In this document: one piece after another, positions 16,148-26,253 of the stretch
How the letters are laid out: each line of letters opens with the position of its first letter
Position numbering within the stretch: position 1 is the first letter of the stretch
Origin: Paenibacillus cellulosilyticus
GTDB lineage: Bacteria; Bacillota; Bacilli; Paenibacillales; Paenibacillaceae
Assembly: GCF_003182255.1 (NCBI RefSeq)
Contig: NZ_QGTQ01000010.1
Coordinates: 81,499 to 145,498, forward strand
Direction of reading: 5' to 3'
Length of the DNA: 64,000 nucleotides
Notes under the pieces: generated by a model
Seen by the model: only the letters and a program-made list of their open reading frames with translations
Told to the model about the DNA's origin: nothing
Database searches by the model: none
Made by a program: the position numbers and the translations under genes

Positions 16148-18453
16148 GCATGCGGCGTTGGATAATGGGTATGGTGTTTCTACTGCTGATCAGTGTGTCT
16201 GTCGTTAGGGCGGTACCTGTGTACGCGGAATCGGATGTGGCGGTTACCGATACCGTTACCGAATCGGTTGATTCATCTAGTAGTACACCCTGGTATATGC
16301 CGGATTGGGTATCAGATTTACTAGATAGCGTTAAAAACATGATTTCCACCATGAAAGATTTAATGACGGGACAGCTCATTTATGATGCGGTTATTGGCTT
16401 CATCGTCATGGCTGTAGATGAAGCAATAGCTCCGCTTATGGGGGTATTCGCGAAGAGTTATCTTTTCACCCCGCGAGTGGCTGAGATTGGGCTCGTTTAT
16501 AAAATCTGGTCTATGCTGACCATCATCTCACTGGTGTCCATTATTATCGGAATCGGTGTGCTGGCTATCAAGATTATCAGAGGTAAGAAAGCGCTGGATA
16601 AGTTGCTCAAAGTGTTCATCGCATGCTTACTATCCTGCCTTGTGAGTTTAACCGTGATCAATTTTTGCAACGTGGGAGCGAATTGGCTGCATCAAGAGAT
16701 GATGGAAGGAATCATCGGGACTTCCGGCATTCAATACGATGGATTATCAGGGGAGGATATTTTAAAATCGCTCATCATTGGCTCTGACGCCATAACCGAT
16801 CCTCAATATGCCGGGCAGACGCTAGGGCATATTACGGTTGAAACGCAAGGTGGCATTTGGATGTTACTTGCGTTAGTGCTGTTTGAGGTGCTTCCACTCT
16901 TTTTAATTGCTTTACTGGCCACACTTGTGCTCATTCTATTGGCATCCTTTGTGCCCATTTGGATTATGCTAACGGCCTATAATGGCAAAGCAGAGACATT
17001 AATTGGATTCATGAATATCTATATCCGTACCCTTGTTGTAGGCTGTGTCTTGGCGCTGCACTGGGCACTTTCTGTCCGGGGGCAATCTGACTATGGAGCA
17101 GGTGCGGGATTTGCGGCAGACCTTGGTGTACCGCCAATCGTATTCTCCATTATTACGATATTGCTCATTATTGTGTTTCTCTTTCTATTCTGGGTCAAAC
17201 CACTCCTATCTGCTGCAAAATCTCCGATGACACTAGCAGGCGGAGAAGCGCTTGAAGGACTTGGCGAATGGGGGGAGAAGGGTTCAGCGGCGATGAATCA
17301 GATCGGCAAGCGGCTCGGAATGGAAGGGCTTCAGGAGCGAAGCTTGAGCTGGAAAGAGAAAAGTGCTCGAATGTCCGAAGCTGGACGCAAGATGCAGGAA
17401 ATGGCGAAGTCGGGCAGCATGGTACCTGATTTAATTGCTTCCTCGTTATCTGGCGGTGCATCTGAGGTCTTGAAGGGTGTCACCTACCAGGATGAACCGG
17501 ATGAGTGGTTGACGCAGCCAGGTGATATTGTCATGATGCAGGAGGCTCCTCTATCCATCGGCAATAAGCAAATGATTATGGAGGATCCAGCGAAGGTGAG
17601 CAAGCAGCTAATGGACAAGGGGTACAAGCAAGCGGTTGTCTTGCAGGTGTCAGCTGATGATCGTGAGCAAATGCAGGCGCTAGTGCCTGCCCTGCAGGCA
17701 CAGCATGGCGATCATGTGGCGTGGAACAGCGAATCCGATCAATTGGTAATGAAGGGACCAACCGATGAAATCATACGAGAGCTGCAAAGTCATGCTATCA
17801 ATATGGACAGTGTTCAGCACGGGTTAGTGAAAGAGGGCTTGTTTATTGATCTAAAGGAGCAGACGGTGAACACAGTCGGGGATGTAAGCCATGAAGCGAT
17901 GAAGGAATTAATGCAGACCCAAGTGACCTATATCAAAGCGCATGTACCGCCGGAAGAGGCCAAGCATATCCATGAGCAGCTGCAGCACAGCCATCATGAG
18001 TGGGCAGAGCGTGTGGAGCTGCGGGATGGAAGTCTATGGCTGCCAGAGTCGGACCTTGATCGGATCATGCCCGTTCTGAACACAATGACGAAGCAACTGG
18101 TACAAACGGTACGGTTGGACATGCCTGCGGGGTCTAAATTCTTGCCTCGCATGATGGATGATTGGCAGAAGGATGCATCGCTCGATGAACTAATGGCAGC
18201 CGTCCAATACAAGGACAATCATGTATTGGTTCATAGTGATCAAGCGGATCGATTCAAGCAGACGTTTGAACAGTATAGAAGCGAACGTATCCCGTACTGG
18301 CGAACCCATAATGGTCTGATTAAAGTGATCAAGGATGGCGTACCTGTTGATTATGGCAGTGTGCCCATGCGTGGTCTTGATATGGGCAGTTTCGAAAGCC
18401 TGCAGCGCGATATGATTCGTAAGCGGCGCGAGCATCTGAGGAAGGAGGGATAG
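16144..18453 (+). CDS. TrbL/VirB6-like conjugation channel protein (769 aa)
   Basis: After a signal-like N-terminus (to ~residue 28) come about six to seven hydrophobic segments up to residue ~360, then a long soluble C-terminal half rich in Gln, Glu and Lys. This is the layout of Gram-positive VirB6/TrbL proteins, which form the membrane channel of type IV secretion. The C-terminal extension has no recognised enzyme motif. ATG 16144 is chosen over 16090 because it overlaps the preceding stop and has GGGGGTGG upstream. Confidence 0.75.
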   Translation: MSMRRWIMGMVFLLLISVSVVRAVPVYAESDVAVTDTVTESVDSSSSTPWYMPDWVSDLLDSVKNMISTMKDLMTGQLIYDAVIGFIVMAVDEAIAPLMGVFAKSYLFTPRVAEIGLVYKIWSMLTIISLVSIIIGIGVLAIKIIRGKKALDKLLKVFIACLLSCLVSLTVINFCNVGANWLHQEMMEGIIGTSGIQYDGLSGEDILKSLIIGSDAITDPQYAGQTLGHITVETQGGIWMLLALVLFEVLPLFLIALLATLVLILLASFVPIWIMLTAYNGKAETLIGFMNIYIRTLVVGCVLALHWALSVRGQSDYGAGAGFAADLGVPPIVFSIITILLIIVFLFLFWVKPLLSAAKSPMTLAGGEALEGLGEWGEKGSAAMNQIGKRLGMEGLQERSLSWKEKSARMSEAGRKMQEMAKSGSMVPDLIASSLSGGASEVLKGVTYQDEPDEWLTQPGDIVMMQEAPLSIGNKQMIMEDPAKVSKQLMDKGYKQAVVLQVSADDREQMQALVPALQAQHGDHVAWNSESDQLVMKGPTDEIIRELQSHAINMDSVQHGLVKEGLFIDLKEQTVNTVGDVSHEAMKELMQTQVTYIKAHVPPEEAKHIHEQLQHSHHEWAERVELRDGSLWLPESDLDRIMPVLNTMTKQLVQTVRLDMPAGSKFLPRMMDDWQKDASLDELMAAVQYKDNHVLVHSDQADRFKQTFEQYRSERIPYWRTHNGLIKVIKDGVPVDYGSVPMRGLDMGSFESLQRDMIRKRREHLRKEG

Positions 18454-18457
18454 TGGT

Positions 18458-20326
18458 TTGAAGGACTGGCAGGTCGAGGAAGAAGAGCTGATAAGGTCGA
18501 GTTTTCTAGGCGATATTCGGGATGATATCGCATTTATGGGATTAAAGTTAGAGGATTTTGGTTGGATTATTGGCATGACGCTTATGGTAGGCGGCATGCC
18601 TTTTCTATTCTCCGTTATCGTGCCCATTAGCATCTGGTTCAAGCTATTGTGGTTGGTTGGAACGTTTGTAGCAACCTCCTTAGGCCGCTATTTGCAATGG
18701 CCGTACAAGCGTCGTCGCTGGTTCCGATATATAAGGCTGCCGAAGGACAATAATGGCGGGAATTTCATGCAATGGTTGGGGGCGACGGAGGACAGCTGGC
18801 TCTATCGCAGTCGTAATGTGTGGCAGATGGTCATTCGTGTTCAAGCACCACCATGGCGCACTGCAATTGTCATGGAGAAGCGCAAACGTCTTGCCGGGTT
18901 TGAGAGCTTCCTGAGAACCTGTGTGATGGAAGGGTTTGAAGCAGATTTTACAGCCGAACAAATGCCGGATTATCGGCATGATGTGTGGAATATCAAGCAG
19001 CAGCGTACGGTGGCAACAGAGGGCATACGCAAACTTCGCGACGCTCGATATAATCGTTGGCTCCGTCAAGCACGATCACCGCTATTCGAAGAAGGTCAGA
19101 CGCTCCAGGCCATGCAAGCTAGGCGCAGCGAGTACATTCTTCGCTTATCCATTCCGGAATACAAGCTAACGATTCGGCAGCGGAGCGGAGAATCAGTTGA
19201 CGCAACCAAAGAGGAATTGCGGCGCTCCCGGCTATTGGCTGACTTGCGTGAGCGAAAAGATCGGGTGTTATCGGTGTTGGAGAATAGCGGACATTCCTGT
19301 ACGCTCCTCTCCGGTTATGCAGTAGACGAGATCACCGGCCGCTGGTGGGATCGGTCCTCTTGGCAGTCATGGAAGCATGCGAATGGTTCATGGGAAGAGG
19401 AAGAAGAGGAGGATGCACCGGCAATTCCACTCTCCAAATTAAGTGAACAGAAGGCAGACGAGCAAGAGGCTGTAACGGTGTCAAAGGAAAGCCTGTTTGT
19501 GAGGTGGATAAGGGGCATCCGGGCGAGTGGCAGCGCCGCTATTCGTGGACTGCAAGTCATTGTACGAAGAGCCAGGCTTCCGAGAAGGAAAGTGTCTACA
19601 CATCAGATGGAAGAGGAGATAAGCCAGCTCCTGATGGATACAGAACCTTCAGTCGACGCGGAATCAGCCGATGCGGAAGCACCGATTCAGCCGATTAAAA
19701 TCTGCACAGCGGGACCCATCGTGTTAACCTCGCCAACTTCAAGCGGGAAAACATTCCTGGCCTGCAATATTGCCGTCGCTAGCAGCAGCCCAGCCTTGTC
19801 CGTATGGGTTATTGATCTGACGCCGGATAAAGGATCGCTAGCTGTCATGAATCCGTTGCAATCTCATTCGTCCGGATCGTTCGAGGGTTGGACATCTCGG
19901 AATACGCCGTTTGTTACGGTATATACCATTGGGAAACAAACGAGCAGCTTATCACTTGATGAAGTTTTATCACTTGTTGACGATGGTGTGAAGGCGGGTC
20001 ATGCGGTGTTTATCGATATGCCCTGGTCTTACCCTGATCGGGAGCAGATCGTGGCGCAAATGGGTGCTGTAGCGGTTGTAGACACGGATTATCACCACTG
20101 GATGCAATGGGAGCAGCTGCAGGTCAAGGGAATTACAGCCGTATGGCTCAATATGTGTGACGATGACGTGGATTGGAGCAGCACGATTAAGGAGTACTTT
20201 GGCCTTCCGATCGAGAGAAGGTTTCCTTGGTATGCCCAAGCACGGAAACGATTGTACCAAGGACGGCCATTAGCGCTTGAAGATGAATTTCGATCAACAT
20301 TCCTATCAATGGGGGGATCTAAGTGA
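18458..20326 (+). CDS. PrgI-like membrane domain fused to a P-loop domain (622 aa)
   Basis: Residues ~25-90 carry two membrane segments followed by LQWPYKRRRWF, the pattern of PrgI/VirB3-like proteins that sit with VirB4. A long basic, helical middle part follows, with a highly acidic patch (WEEEEEED) near 310. At ~418-432 a clear Walker A (TSPTSSGKTFLA) starts a ParA-like nucleotide-binding domain (VWVIDLTPDKGS). The fusion is unusual: VirB3-like proteins are normally short. TTG start after AGGAGGGATAGTGG. Confidence 0.7.
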   Translation: MKDWQVEEEELIRSSFLGDIRDDIAFMGLKLEDFGWIIGMTLMVGGMPFLFSVIVPISIWFKLLWLVGTFVATSLGRYLQWPYKRRRWFRYIRLPKDNNGGNFMQWLGATEDSWLYRSRNVWQMVIRVQAPPWRTAIVMEKRKRLAGFESFLRTCVMEGFEADFTAEQMPDYRHDVWNIKQQRTVATEGIRKLRDARYNRWLRQARSPLFEEGQTLQAMQARRSEYILRLSIPEYKLTIRQRSGESVDATKEELRRSRLLADLRERKDRVLSVLENSGHSCTLLSGYAVDEITGRWWDRSSWQSWKHANGSWEEEEEEDAPAIPLSKLSEQKADEQEAVTVSKESLFVRWIRGIRASGSAAIRGLQVIVRRARLPRRKVSTHQMEEEISQLLMDTEPSVDAESADAEAPIQPIKICTAGPIVLTSPTSSGKTFLACNIAVASSSPALSVWVIDLTPDKGSLAVMNPLQSHSSGSFEGWTSRNTPFVTVYTIGKQTSSLSLDEVLSLVDDGVKAGHAVFIDMPWSYPDREQIVAQMGAVAVVDTDYHHWMQWEQLQVKGITAVWLNMCDDDVDWSSTIKEYFGLPIERRFPWYAQARKRLYQGRPLALEDEFRSTFLSMGGSK

Positions 20327-22179
20327 GTGCGGTACGCAGACTGATCAAGGGCTTTAAGAAGAACAAGAAGCATACCATTGTGAACCCGGTTGCGGAAGGC
20401 AAGGATCAAAAAAACGGTCATTTGGTCCGTGTCTTAATGATTAAAGATTATCCGCCGATTATTCTGGCTGGGTACTTGGATCATCTGGAAGCGATTGTCC
20501 GTACGGAAGGGGCTGAGCTTCGCAAGACGATTCGATATGCAGGGAGCGATGTCAAGTTTTCATTTGGGATGAAGACCAAATTGGCCCGGCTCAATAAAAG
20601 CATCAACGCAGCCACGGTTAGTGATCCCGCCCGTAAGGAAGAGGTCGCAACACGAGATACAATCATTGAGCTGAGAGATTCGGCGTATACAGGCAATCGG
20701 AAGCTCTTGGAAGTATGGACGTTTCTGACTATCGCGGCTCCAGAAGCACATCAGTTGGATGCGGCTGAGATTAAACTAAATAGTTGGTTTGATAATGTAT
20801 CCGGTGAGCTCGATACGCTCGTCAGCGAACAGCAAGAAGCTTTGCGACAGACAAGCCCCGTTAGTGATAGGGATACAAGCAATGGTGAGTTTTTCCGCAA
20901 GAAGCATTATGGAAGGGTCACAACCGATTCCGCAGCTGCGCGAACCTATCCGATGACGCGTGGATCGTTCTCTGATGATCAAGGGCCGTATTTCGGTAGG
21001 CGTACCGAGGACGGCTCTTTTTGTTTCATTAATTTGTGCGATCCGAATGATTCCCGCGCTCAGAATTTGACGGTGTTCGGGAAAACCGGTGAAGGCAAAT
21101 CCTTCTTCATGAAAGCACTCGTTGTCTCCCTTCTGGAGGAGGGTGTTCATGTCTTTGTGTTCGACCTGGACGGCGAGTGGCGTGAATTGTGCGAAGAGGT
21201 CGGAGGTGTCTATATCGACCATACGGCAGATAATGGACGGTACTTTGAGCCGCTGACGATTATGCCCAAGCTGGCGGAGATCGATCAAGACTGTATTGAA
21301 TACAATCGGACACGGTACACGCAGGCGCTTCAAAACGGTATTCGTACGTTATCGTTGCTTGCGGATGGATTAACGAAAGGAGAAGTGTTTGAAGCCGGAG
21401 AGGCCATTAAACGGGTGTTTGCTTCTGCTGGCATTGATCGTGAGAACCAGGCAACCTGGGATGGTCCGTATGCAGGGCCTAGGCCAACGATTCATGCAGC
21501 CTTTGCAGCGATCCAGTCCGAGGCGGAGGCCAACGCTGATGCCAAAAGCTTGTGGGACAAAATTAAAATCTACAGTATTGGCATCTATGACAATCTATTC
21601 AAACACGAGGAGCCGCTTGAATTTCAGCGGGCACCGCTTGTTGTTTACAAGGTCGGCAGTGGCAGGACAGGTGACAATGAGCAGGATGAATCGGCGAGGC
21701 AGGCGCAGCTTAAGATGTCGATGGCATTCGACACGGTTAATGCCAATATTGTACGACTGAAGTACGAGGGCGCACACTTCAGCGCTGTTCTTGTAGATGA
21801 AGGTCAGCGTCAGCTGCAAAATTCGGAATTGAAGCGTGCTGTGTTTGATTGGTATACCGCCATTCGGAAATGGAATGGCATGATGATTCTTGGCTCCAAT
21901 ACCCCTGCTATTATGCTCGATTCAGCGGAAGGAGTCGGGATGTGGGAGAACACGAATATACGGGTCTACTTTTACTTGGAGCAGTCCGCCATTCGAACAT
22001 TGGCACGATCGGCAGATATGCCAGAAGAGATTCAAGATCGTATTGCGCAAAATGCGGGAAGCAGACGCTTTATTCTGGAATATCACAAACAATACGACGA
22101 ACTGTTCATGGATGTACCGGAGGAGGAAAGCAAGCTATATGCCACACGCGGCCTGAAGAAAATGCGTGAGGCGGGCTAA
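20323..22179 (+). CDS. virB4: VirB4/TraE-type conjugation ATPase (618 aa)
   Basis: Energises type IV secretion. N-terminal VirB4-like domain, then Walker A FGKTGEGKSFF at ~residue 252 and Walker B AVLVDEGQ at ~487 with the following RNA-helicase-like QLQNSELKRAVFDWYTAIRK region and GSNTPA, all typical of VirB4/ConE. The GTG start overlaps the upstream stop, so it is translationally coupled to the PrgI-like protein, the family's usual partner. Confidence 0.92.
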   Translation: MSAVRRLIKGFKKNKKHTIVNPVAEGKDQKNGHLVRVLMIKDYPPIILAGYLDHLEAIVRTEGAELRKTIRYAGSDVKFSFGMKTKLARLNKSINAATVSDPARKEEVATRDTIIELRDSAYTGNRKLLEVWTFLTIAAPEAHQLDAAEIKLNSWFDNVSGELDTLVSEQQEALRQTSPVSDRDTSNGEFFRKKHYGRVTTDSAAARTYPMTRGSFSDDQGPYFGRRTEDGSFCFINLCDPNDSRAQNLTVFGKTGEGKSFFMKALVVSLLEEGVHVFVFDLDGEWRELCEEVGGVYIDHTADNGRYFEPLTIMPKLAEIDQDCIEYNRTRYTQALQNGIRTLSLLADGLTKGEVFEAGEAIKRVFASAGIDRENQATWDGPYAGPRPTIHAAFAAIQSEAEANADAKSLWDKIKIYSIGIYDNLFKHEEPLEFQRAPLVVYKVGSGRTGDNEQDESARQAQLKMSMAFDTVNANIVRLKYEGAHFSAVLVDEGQRQLQNSELKRAVFDWYTAIRKWNGMMILGSNTPAIMLDSAEGVGMWENTNIRVYFYLEQSAIRTLARSADMPEEIQDRIAQNAGSRRFILEYHKQYDELFMDVPEEESKLYATRGLKKMREAG

Positions 22180-23313
22180 ATGGAGAAACGGATGAAGAAT
22201 GAACAAAGTGCGCTGCATGATGTGAACACAACCATCCGCACAATAAAGCGAATATCGACCCTAATTGGTCTACTCACCTCCCCCTATGTATTGATTGCGA
22301 TTGTCATTGCTGCAATTGGTGGGCTCTTGCTTATCGTAAGCTTTCTTCCGTTTCTAATCTTCGCTGATCCGGACAATCTGAGGACAGAGTATTCATCGGG
22401 AGTTGGCTATTATGCGACTCAACTGGATAGTGACGGAACGCTATACCAATGGCCGGTGCCGTCAATCGCAACGATATCTTCTTATTTCGGTGAACGGGAT
22501 ATTGGAGAAGGGACAGAATCGCATGGCGGGATTGATATTGCAGACGGAGCAGCGAACACGGAGAACCAGCCGATCTACGCCATGGCAGCAGGAACGGTCA
22601 TTGTCGCGGGGGCAGCCAGTGGGTTTGGTCAGGCCATCTATATCGATCATGGTGAAGGACTCATCACCAAATACGGTCATTTGAGCACGGTCATGGACGT
22701 ATCAGTAGGTGATCAGGTACTGAAAGGGCAGCGTATCGGATTTATCGGCGCTGGGAAGGTGGGCCGCTCGACGGGGCCTCACTTGCATTTTCAAGTCGAA
22801 TTAGATGGTCGAAAAGTGAATCCGCTCATCTATGTATCGCCCCCTGTCATGGGTAATGTGCCTATAGCCTTTACGTACCACCCTCTTAATTTAGATGCCA
22901 TGATCACCTTTCTGAAAGCAAGGAACTCTGCACTGGCAAATGAGCAGATCCTGAGTATGATTGACCGCGCGGGACGGAGTCAGAACATTGATCCGCATTT
23001 GCTGCTTGCCATAACAGGTCAGGAACAATCCTTCGTACCGGCTAATCACCCGCATGCGAGCGAGATTATTCGTAATCCATGGAATGTGTTTGGCTGTTGG
23101 TGCAGCGGAAAAGGTGCCACGCTGCAGACAGAGGAAGCGGCTGCCATTGCGGCCAAGACGATTGTTAAACTCTCGCAAGGACTCCCGGCAGGTCGAGATC
23201 CTGTGCAATGGTTAGTCGCACGCGACAATCCAAGTGGCTATTACGCTTCGGATACCGGCTGGTGGATTGGAGTGTCGAAGTTTTTTAAAGCATTACTTGA
23301 AGCAGAGGAGTGA
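22180..23313 (+). CDS. Cell-wall hydrolase: M23 endopeptidase plus lysozyme-like domain (377 aa)
   Basis: One membrane segment (~residues 28-56) anchors the protein. The LytM/M23 zinc peptidase domain shows HGGIDIADG and HLHFQVE, with YIDHGEGLITKYGHL between. From ~255 a lysozyme/transglycosylase-like domain follows (LLLAITGQEQSF, NPWNVFGCWC). Such two-domain enzymes open the peptidoglycan for Gram-positive conjugation, the role of CwlT/VirB1. ATG 22180 abuts the upstream stop; ATG 22192 is an alternative. Confidence 0.9.
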   Translation: MEKRMKNEQSALHDVNTTIRTIKRISTLIGLLTSPYVLIAIVIAAIGGLLLIVSFLPFLIFADPDNLRTEYSSGVGYYATQLDSDGTLYQWPVPSIATISSYFGERDIGEGTESHGGIDIADGAANTENQPIYAMAAGTVIVAGAASGFGQAIYIDHGEGLITKYGHLSTVMDVSVGDQVLKGQRIGFIGAGKVGRSTGPHLHFQVELDGRKVNPLIYVSPPVMGNVPIAFTYHPLNLDAMITFLKARNSALANEQILSMIDRAGRSQNIDPHLLLAITGQEQSFVPANHPHASEIIRNPWNVFGCWCSGKGATLQTEEAAAIAAKTIVKLSQGLPAGRDPVQWLVARDNPSGYYASDTGWWIGVSKFFKALLEAEE

Positions 23314-23320
23314 TAGACGA

Positions 23321-23572
23321 ATGAACACTTTGGTTGTATTGATCGGACTGGCGCTTGTGGTCATGCATCGTTTTGCCGACCGTATTACAATTCCCCGGTG
23401 GGTCTGGCCTTCGGTGGGCTTATTTCTGCTGTTTATGTTAATCCAGAATGCGCCGAGTGCATTTCAAACCATTGGGCAACAGGGCCGTGCCTGGTGGCCG
23501 GTCGTGCAAGATTTAGCAACGGACATGCTCGATGGACTGCGGAATTTGGTCAAACAAGCACAGGAAACGTAA
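23321..23572 (+). CDS. Small membrane protein (83 aa)
   Basis: Two hydrophobic segments (TLVVLIGLALVVMH and VWPSVGLFLLFMLIQ) then a helical tail. No family. The frame is open from 23234, but that part overlaps the hydrolase gene; ATG 23321 follows GGAGTG at a usable distance. Position between hydrolase and FtsK-like genes suggests a transfer-machine accessory. Confidence 0.6.
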   Translation: MNTLVVLIGLALVVMHRFADRITIPRWVWPSVGLFLLFMLIQNAPSAFQTIGQQGRAWWPVVQDLATDMLDGLRNLVKQAQET

Positions 23573-23588
23573 GGGGGGTCATTTGTTC

Positions 23589-23975
23589 ATGCTAATCAAT
23601 AGGATGAAACCACACATGTTCACCATCATTGACACCTTGGTTTACCTCATATACATTCTCTTGTCTTTATATTTATCCGTTCCTGGACTCCACATTGTAC
23701 TCCATCGAACAGAGCAAGTACCTGAACAACATGGGCTTTATTCCGCACTGACACTGCTTATTATCATCGTCATCGGTCTTACGATTACAATAGGTCTAGT
23801 ATCCAAGATCGATATTAAGCAGTTCGTTTCGCTGTTTCTTATGTTGATCGTCATGTTACCGATCAGTGCGCTAGGCTTAGCGGGATACGGTGACTATTAT
23901 TATGGGTTTATGATCGTATTTCCTATTCTGCTCTTAATAAGCAGGTATTTGCGGCGTCTTACCGGCCTGTACTAA
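23589..23975 (+). CDS. Polytopic membrane protein (128 aa)
   Basis: Four hydrophobic segments with a short loop (HRTEQVPEQHGLYS). No recognised family. AAGGGGGG lies upstream; TTG 23583 or ATG 23589 could start it, and ATG is given. It ends 13 nt before the FtsK-type gene. Confidence 0.65.
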   Translation: MLINRMKPHMFTIIDTLVYLIYILLSLYLSVPGLHIVLHRTEQVPEQHGLYSALTLLIIIVIGLTITIGLVSKIDIKQFVSLFLMLIVMLPISALGLAGYGDYYYGFMIVFPILLLISRYLRRLTGLY

Positions 23976-23988
23976 GGAGGCGGCTTCC

Positions 23989-26091
23989 ATGATCGAGGTG
24001 AAGATGACGGACAAGCCCAAAGAGAGCTTCTATCAGTATGTGACACGAATCACCGGTATTGCTGCTGCATGTTGCTTAGCGATTCAGATGCTGGATGGCG
24101 TCCCGCCGACAATTGAACAGCTGGCACACAAGACGCTGCCTATTGCCGTCATGGTGTGGCTGCTGTTTTGCGCGGTTCCGTTCGCTGCCCATAAAAGCTG
24201 GCTTCATCGCCACAAGGTCGGTGATGCCATTAAACGCTGCTTAACACGAAAGGCGTCAGCTTCCCCGCTAAGCGGAGTTGCTCATATACCAGCTGCAGAT
24301 ACGTATCAGCCGGAGTTAGCCAAGACGTTCAAGAGTGAACCAGCGAGGCCGTTGCTATCAGGGGCATTACCGGCTCCTTTTGATCGATTGCCAGTCAATC
24401 CGAATCCAGTGCCCCCATCTGTGTTACTTCCCGATCAGGCTGCGCAGCTCATTAGTGATGCGCTGCAGCTCGTTGGGTTCACGGTTGAGGGGGAGCTGGA
24501 GGTGCTCAGCATCGAGTCAGGTCCGACGCTTCAAACCGTATCGTTTCGACTGCCTTCGAAAGTGCAGCTTAGCTCGCTTGTGCGCAAAAAGGATGACATC
24601 GCCAATCACTTAGGCTTTCACGACGGGTTTGATATCTCCTCAGCACCGCTCCACCGCAGCGCGGCGGCTTTCGTCATGCCGCATCGGGAGCGTGCTTTTG
24701 TTTACATGCGGGACTTGGCTCATGATTTGATTCAACTGTCAGACCAGGCGGAGTTGCCTATTATTCTGGGGAAAGATGCCCTCGGGTCGCCGGTCGTTTT
24801 TGATTTGGTCAAAATGCCGCATTTGTTGGTCGCTGGGGCAACGGGGTCAGGGAAATCGGTTTCGATAAACACGATTCTGAATTCACTGCTGTCCTGCCGC
24901 TCGCCAGAGCAATTGAAGCTGCTGCTGATTGACCCTAAACAGGTAGAGCTTTTGGTATATAAGGGATTTCCACACCTTCTCACTCCGCCTATTACCGATA
25001 TGCGGCGGGCAGTTATGAGTCTGCATAAAGTAATCGTTGAGATGGAGAAGAGATACGAGCGTTTTTCTGCGGTTGGTGTCCGAAATCTGGCGGCCTATAA
25101 CCAAACGCAGAAGCAGCCACTCCCCTATGTGGTGGTGGTTGTCGATGAATACGCGGATCTTATGCTCGTACATGGTGCTGAAGTGGAAGAGGCGATTCAG
25201 CGGATCGCGCAGATGGCCCGTGCGGCCGGCATTCATTTGATCCTCGGCACACAGCGGCCGAGTGTGGATGTGGTCACAGGGATCATCAAAGCGAATTTGC
25301 CTTCGCGAATAACGTTCCGCCTTGAAAGTGCTCATGACTATAAGACAGTACTAGATGGTGGATCACCTCAACTGCTTGGATTTGGTGATGGGATTTGCCG
25401 CATGAATGGCAAGCCACAAATTCGATTCCAATCTGCAGCGACAAGTGCGAATGATCTTGAAGCAACGGCTCTTATCAATGACCTTCGATCCTATTGGCTG
25501 AAGGAAGATATCGGAAGCGCAGTTCCTGAGGTTTGGGATCTGGAGGAGGGGATGGTCGATTCTGAAGATCCATTGACCGATGAGGAGATTGAAGAGGAGC
25601 GTATTAACAAGCCGACTGTAGAGCAAGATCATTACGCAATCGTCATTGATCTTGCTCGGGAGTTTGGCGGCATTAATATATCTCTTGTCCAGCAGAAATT
25701 GCGGATCGGGTATATGGAAGCCTCCAACCTCGTTAACCGGCTAGTGGAGGAGCGGATTGTAGGGGAGTTCAACAGCGAGAAAGGGAAGCGGATGCTCCTC
25801 GTCGCATCTTCTTTCGCCAAGGCTGCTGAGCAAGAGCAAGAGGAGTGGCTGAAACGGATGAAGCAATATATGTGCCGAACACGATCCACGCGATCGTCAG
25901 AACTGCGTGACGTGCTCGGGATCCGGAAAGAGAAGATTCTTCAGCTCATGACCTTGCTTGTGCAAGAGGGGTTCTTGCATGCGCCAACCAGTACAAAAGG
26001 TGGTTATGTAATTGCATGGTCTGATGAAGAGATAGCTCAATACCTCGATGACGAGCTATCGGCGGAAGAAGATGAGGTTGAAGCAGAATAG
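23989..26091 (+). CDS. FtsK/SpoIIIE-type DNA translocase, probable coupling protein (700 aa)
   Basis: Two N-terminal membrane segments (~20-40, ~50-70), then an FtsK motor: Walker A GATGSGKSVS at ~282, Walker B VVVVDEYADLM at ~382, and the sensor region GTQRPSVDVVTGIIKAN. The C-terminus (~545-690) contains two winged-helix-like segments, like the FtsK gamma domain (FGGINISLVQQKLRIGYMEA). On Gram-positive conjugative elements an FtsK-like ATPase feeds DNA to the VirB4 machine. GGAGGCGG precedes the ATG. Last large gene of operon 1. Confidence 0.93.
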   Translation: MIEVKMTDKPKESFYQYVTRITGIAAACCLAIQMLDGVPPTIEQLAHKTLPIAVMVWLLFCAVPFAAHKSWLHRHKVGDAIKRCLTRKASASPLSGVAHIPAADTYQPELAKTFKSEPARPLLSGALPAPFDRLPVNPNPVPPSVLLPDQAAQLISDALQLVGFTVEGELEVLSIESGPTLQTVSFRLPSKVQLSSLVRKKDDIANHLGFHDGFDISSAPLHRSAAAFVMPHRERAFVYMRDLAHDLIQLSDQAELPIILGKDALGSPVVFDLVKMPHLLVAGATGSGKSVSINTILNSLLSCRSPEQLKLLLIDPKQVELLVYKGFPHLLTPPITDMRRAVMSLHKVIVEMEKRYERFSAVGVRNLAAYNQTQKQPLPYVVVVVDEYADLMLVHGAEVEEAIQRIAQMARAAGIHLILGTQRPSVDVVTGIIKANLPSRITFRLESAHDYKTVLDGGSPQLLGFGDGICRMNGKPQIRFQSAATSANDLEATALINDLRSYWLKEDIGSAVPEVWDLEEGMVDSEDPLTDEEIEEERINKPTVEQDHYAIVIDLAREFGGINISLVQQKLRIGYMEASNLVNRLVEERIVGEFNSEKGKRMLLVASSFAKAAEQEQEEWLKRMKQYMCRTRSTRSSELRDVLGIRKEKILQLMTLLVQEGFLHAPTSTKGGYVIAWSDEEIAQYLDDELSAEEDEVEAE

Positions 26092-26095
26092 ATTA

Positions 26096-26236
26096 TTCTG
26101 GTTCCCCGTTCTAGTTCCCATTTCTGGTTCCCGGGATTTTAATAGGTAATCAATCGAAGGAAAGCCCGAAATGACGGGCTTTTTTTGGTTCCCTAAATAG
26201 CGGACCAGAAGTGGGAACCAGAAACGGGAACTAGAA
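26096..26236 (+). repeat. Two opposed arrays of 13-bp-spaced TTCTGGTTCCC repeats around a terminator
   Basis: TTCTRGTTCCC occurs at 26096, 26109 and 26122; its reverse complement occurs at 26200 (degenerate), 26213 and 26226. Both arrays have an exact 13-bp period and point at each other across the terminator at 26161-26186. This is iteron-like organisation in a transfer region. Confidence 0.8.
26161..26186 (+). terminator. Intrinsic terminator of operon 1
   Basis: AAAGCCCG / CGGGCTTT with a 6-nt loop followed by a run of T, 70 bp after the FtsK-type gene. Confidence 0.9.
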
Positions 26237-26253
26237 ATATAGAGGTGAAATAG

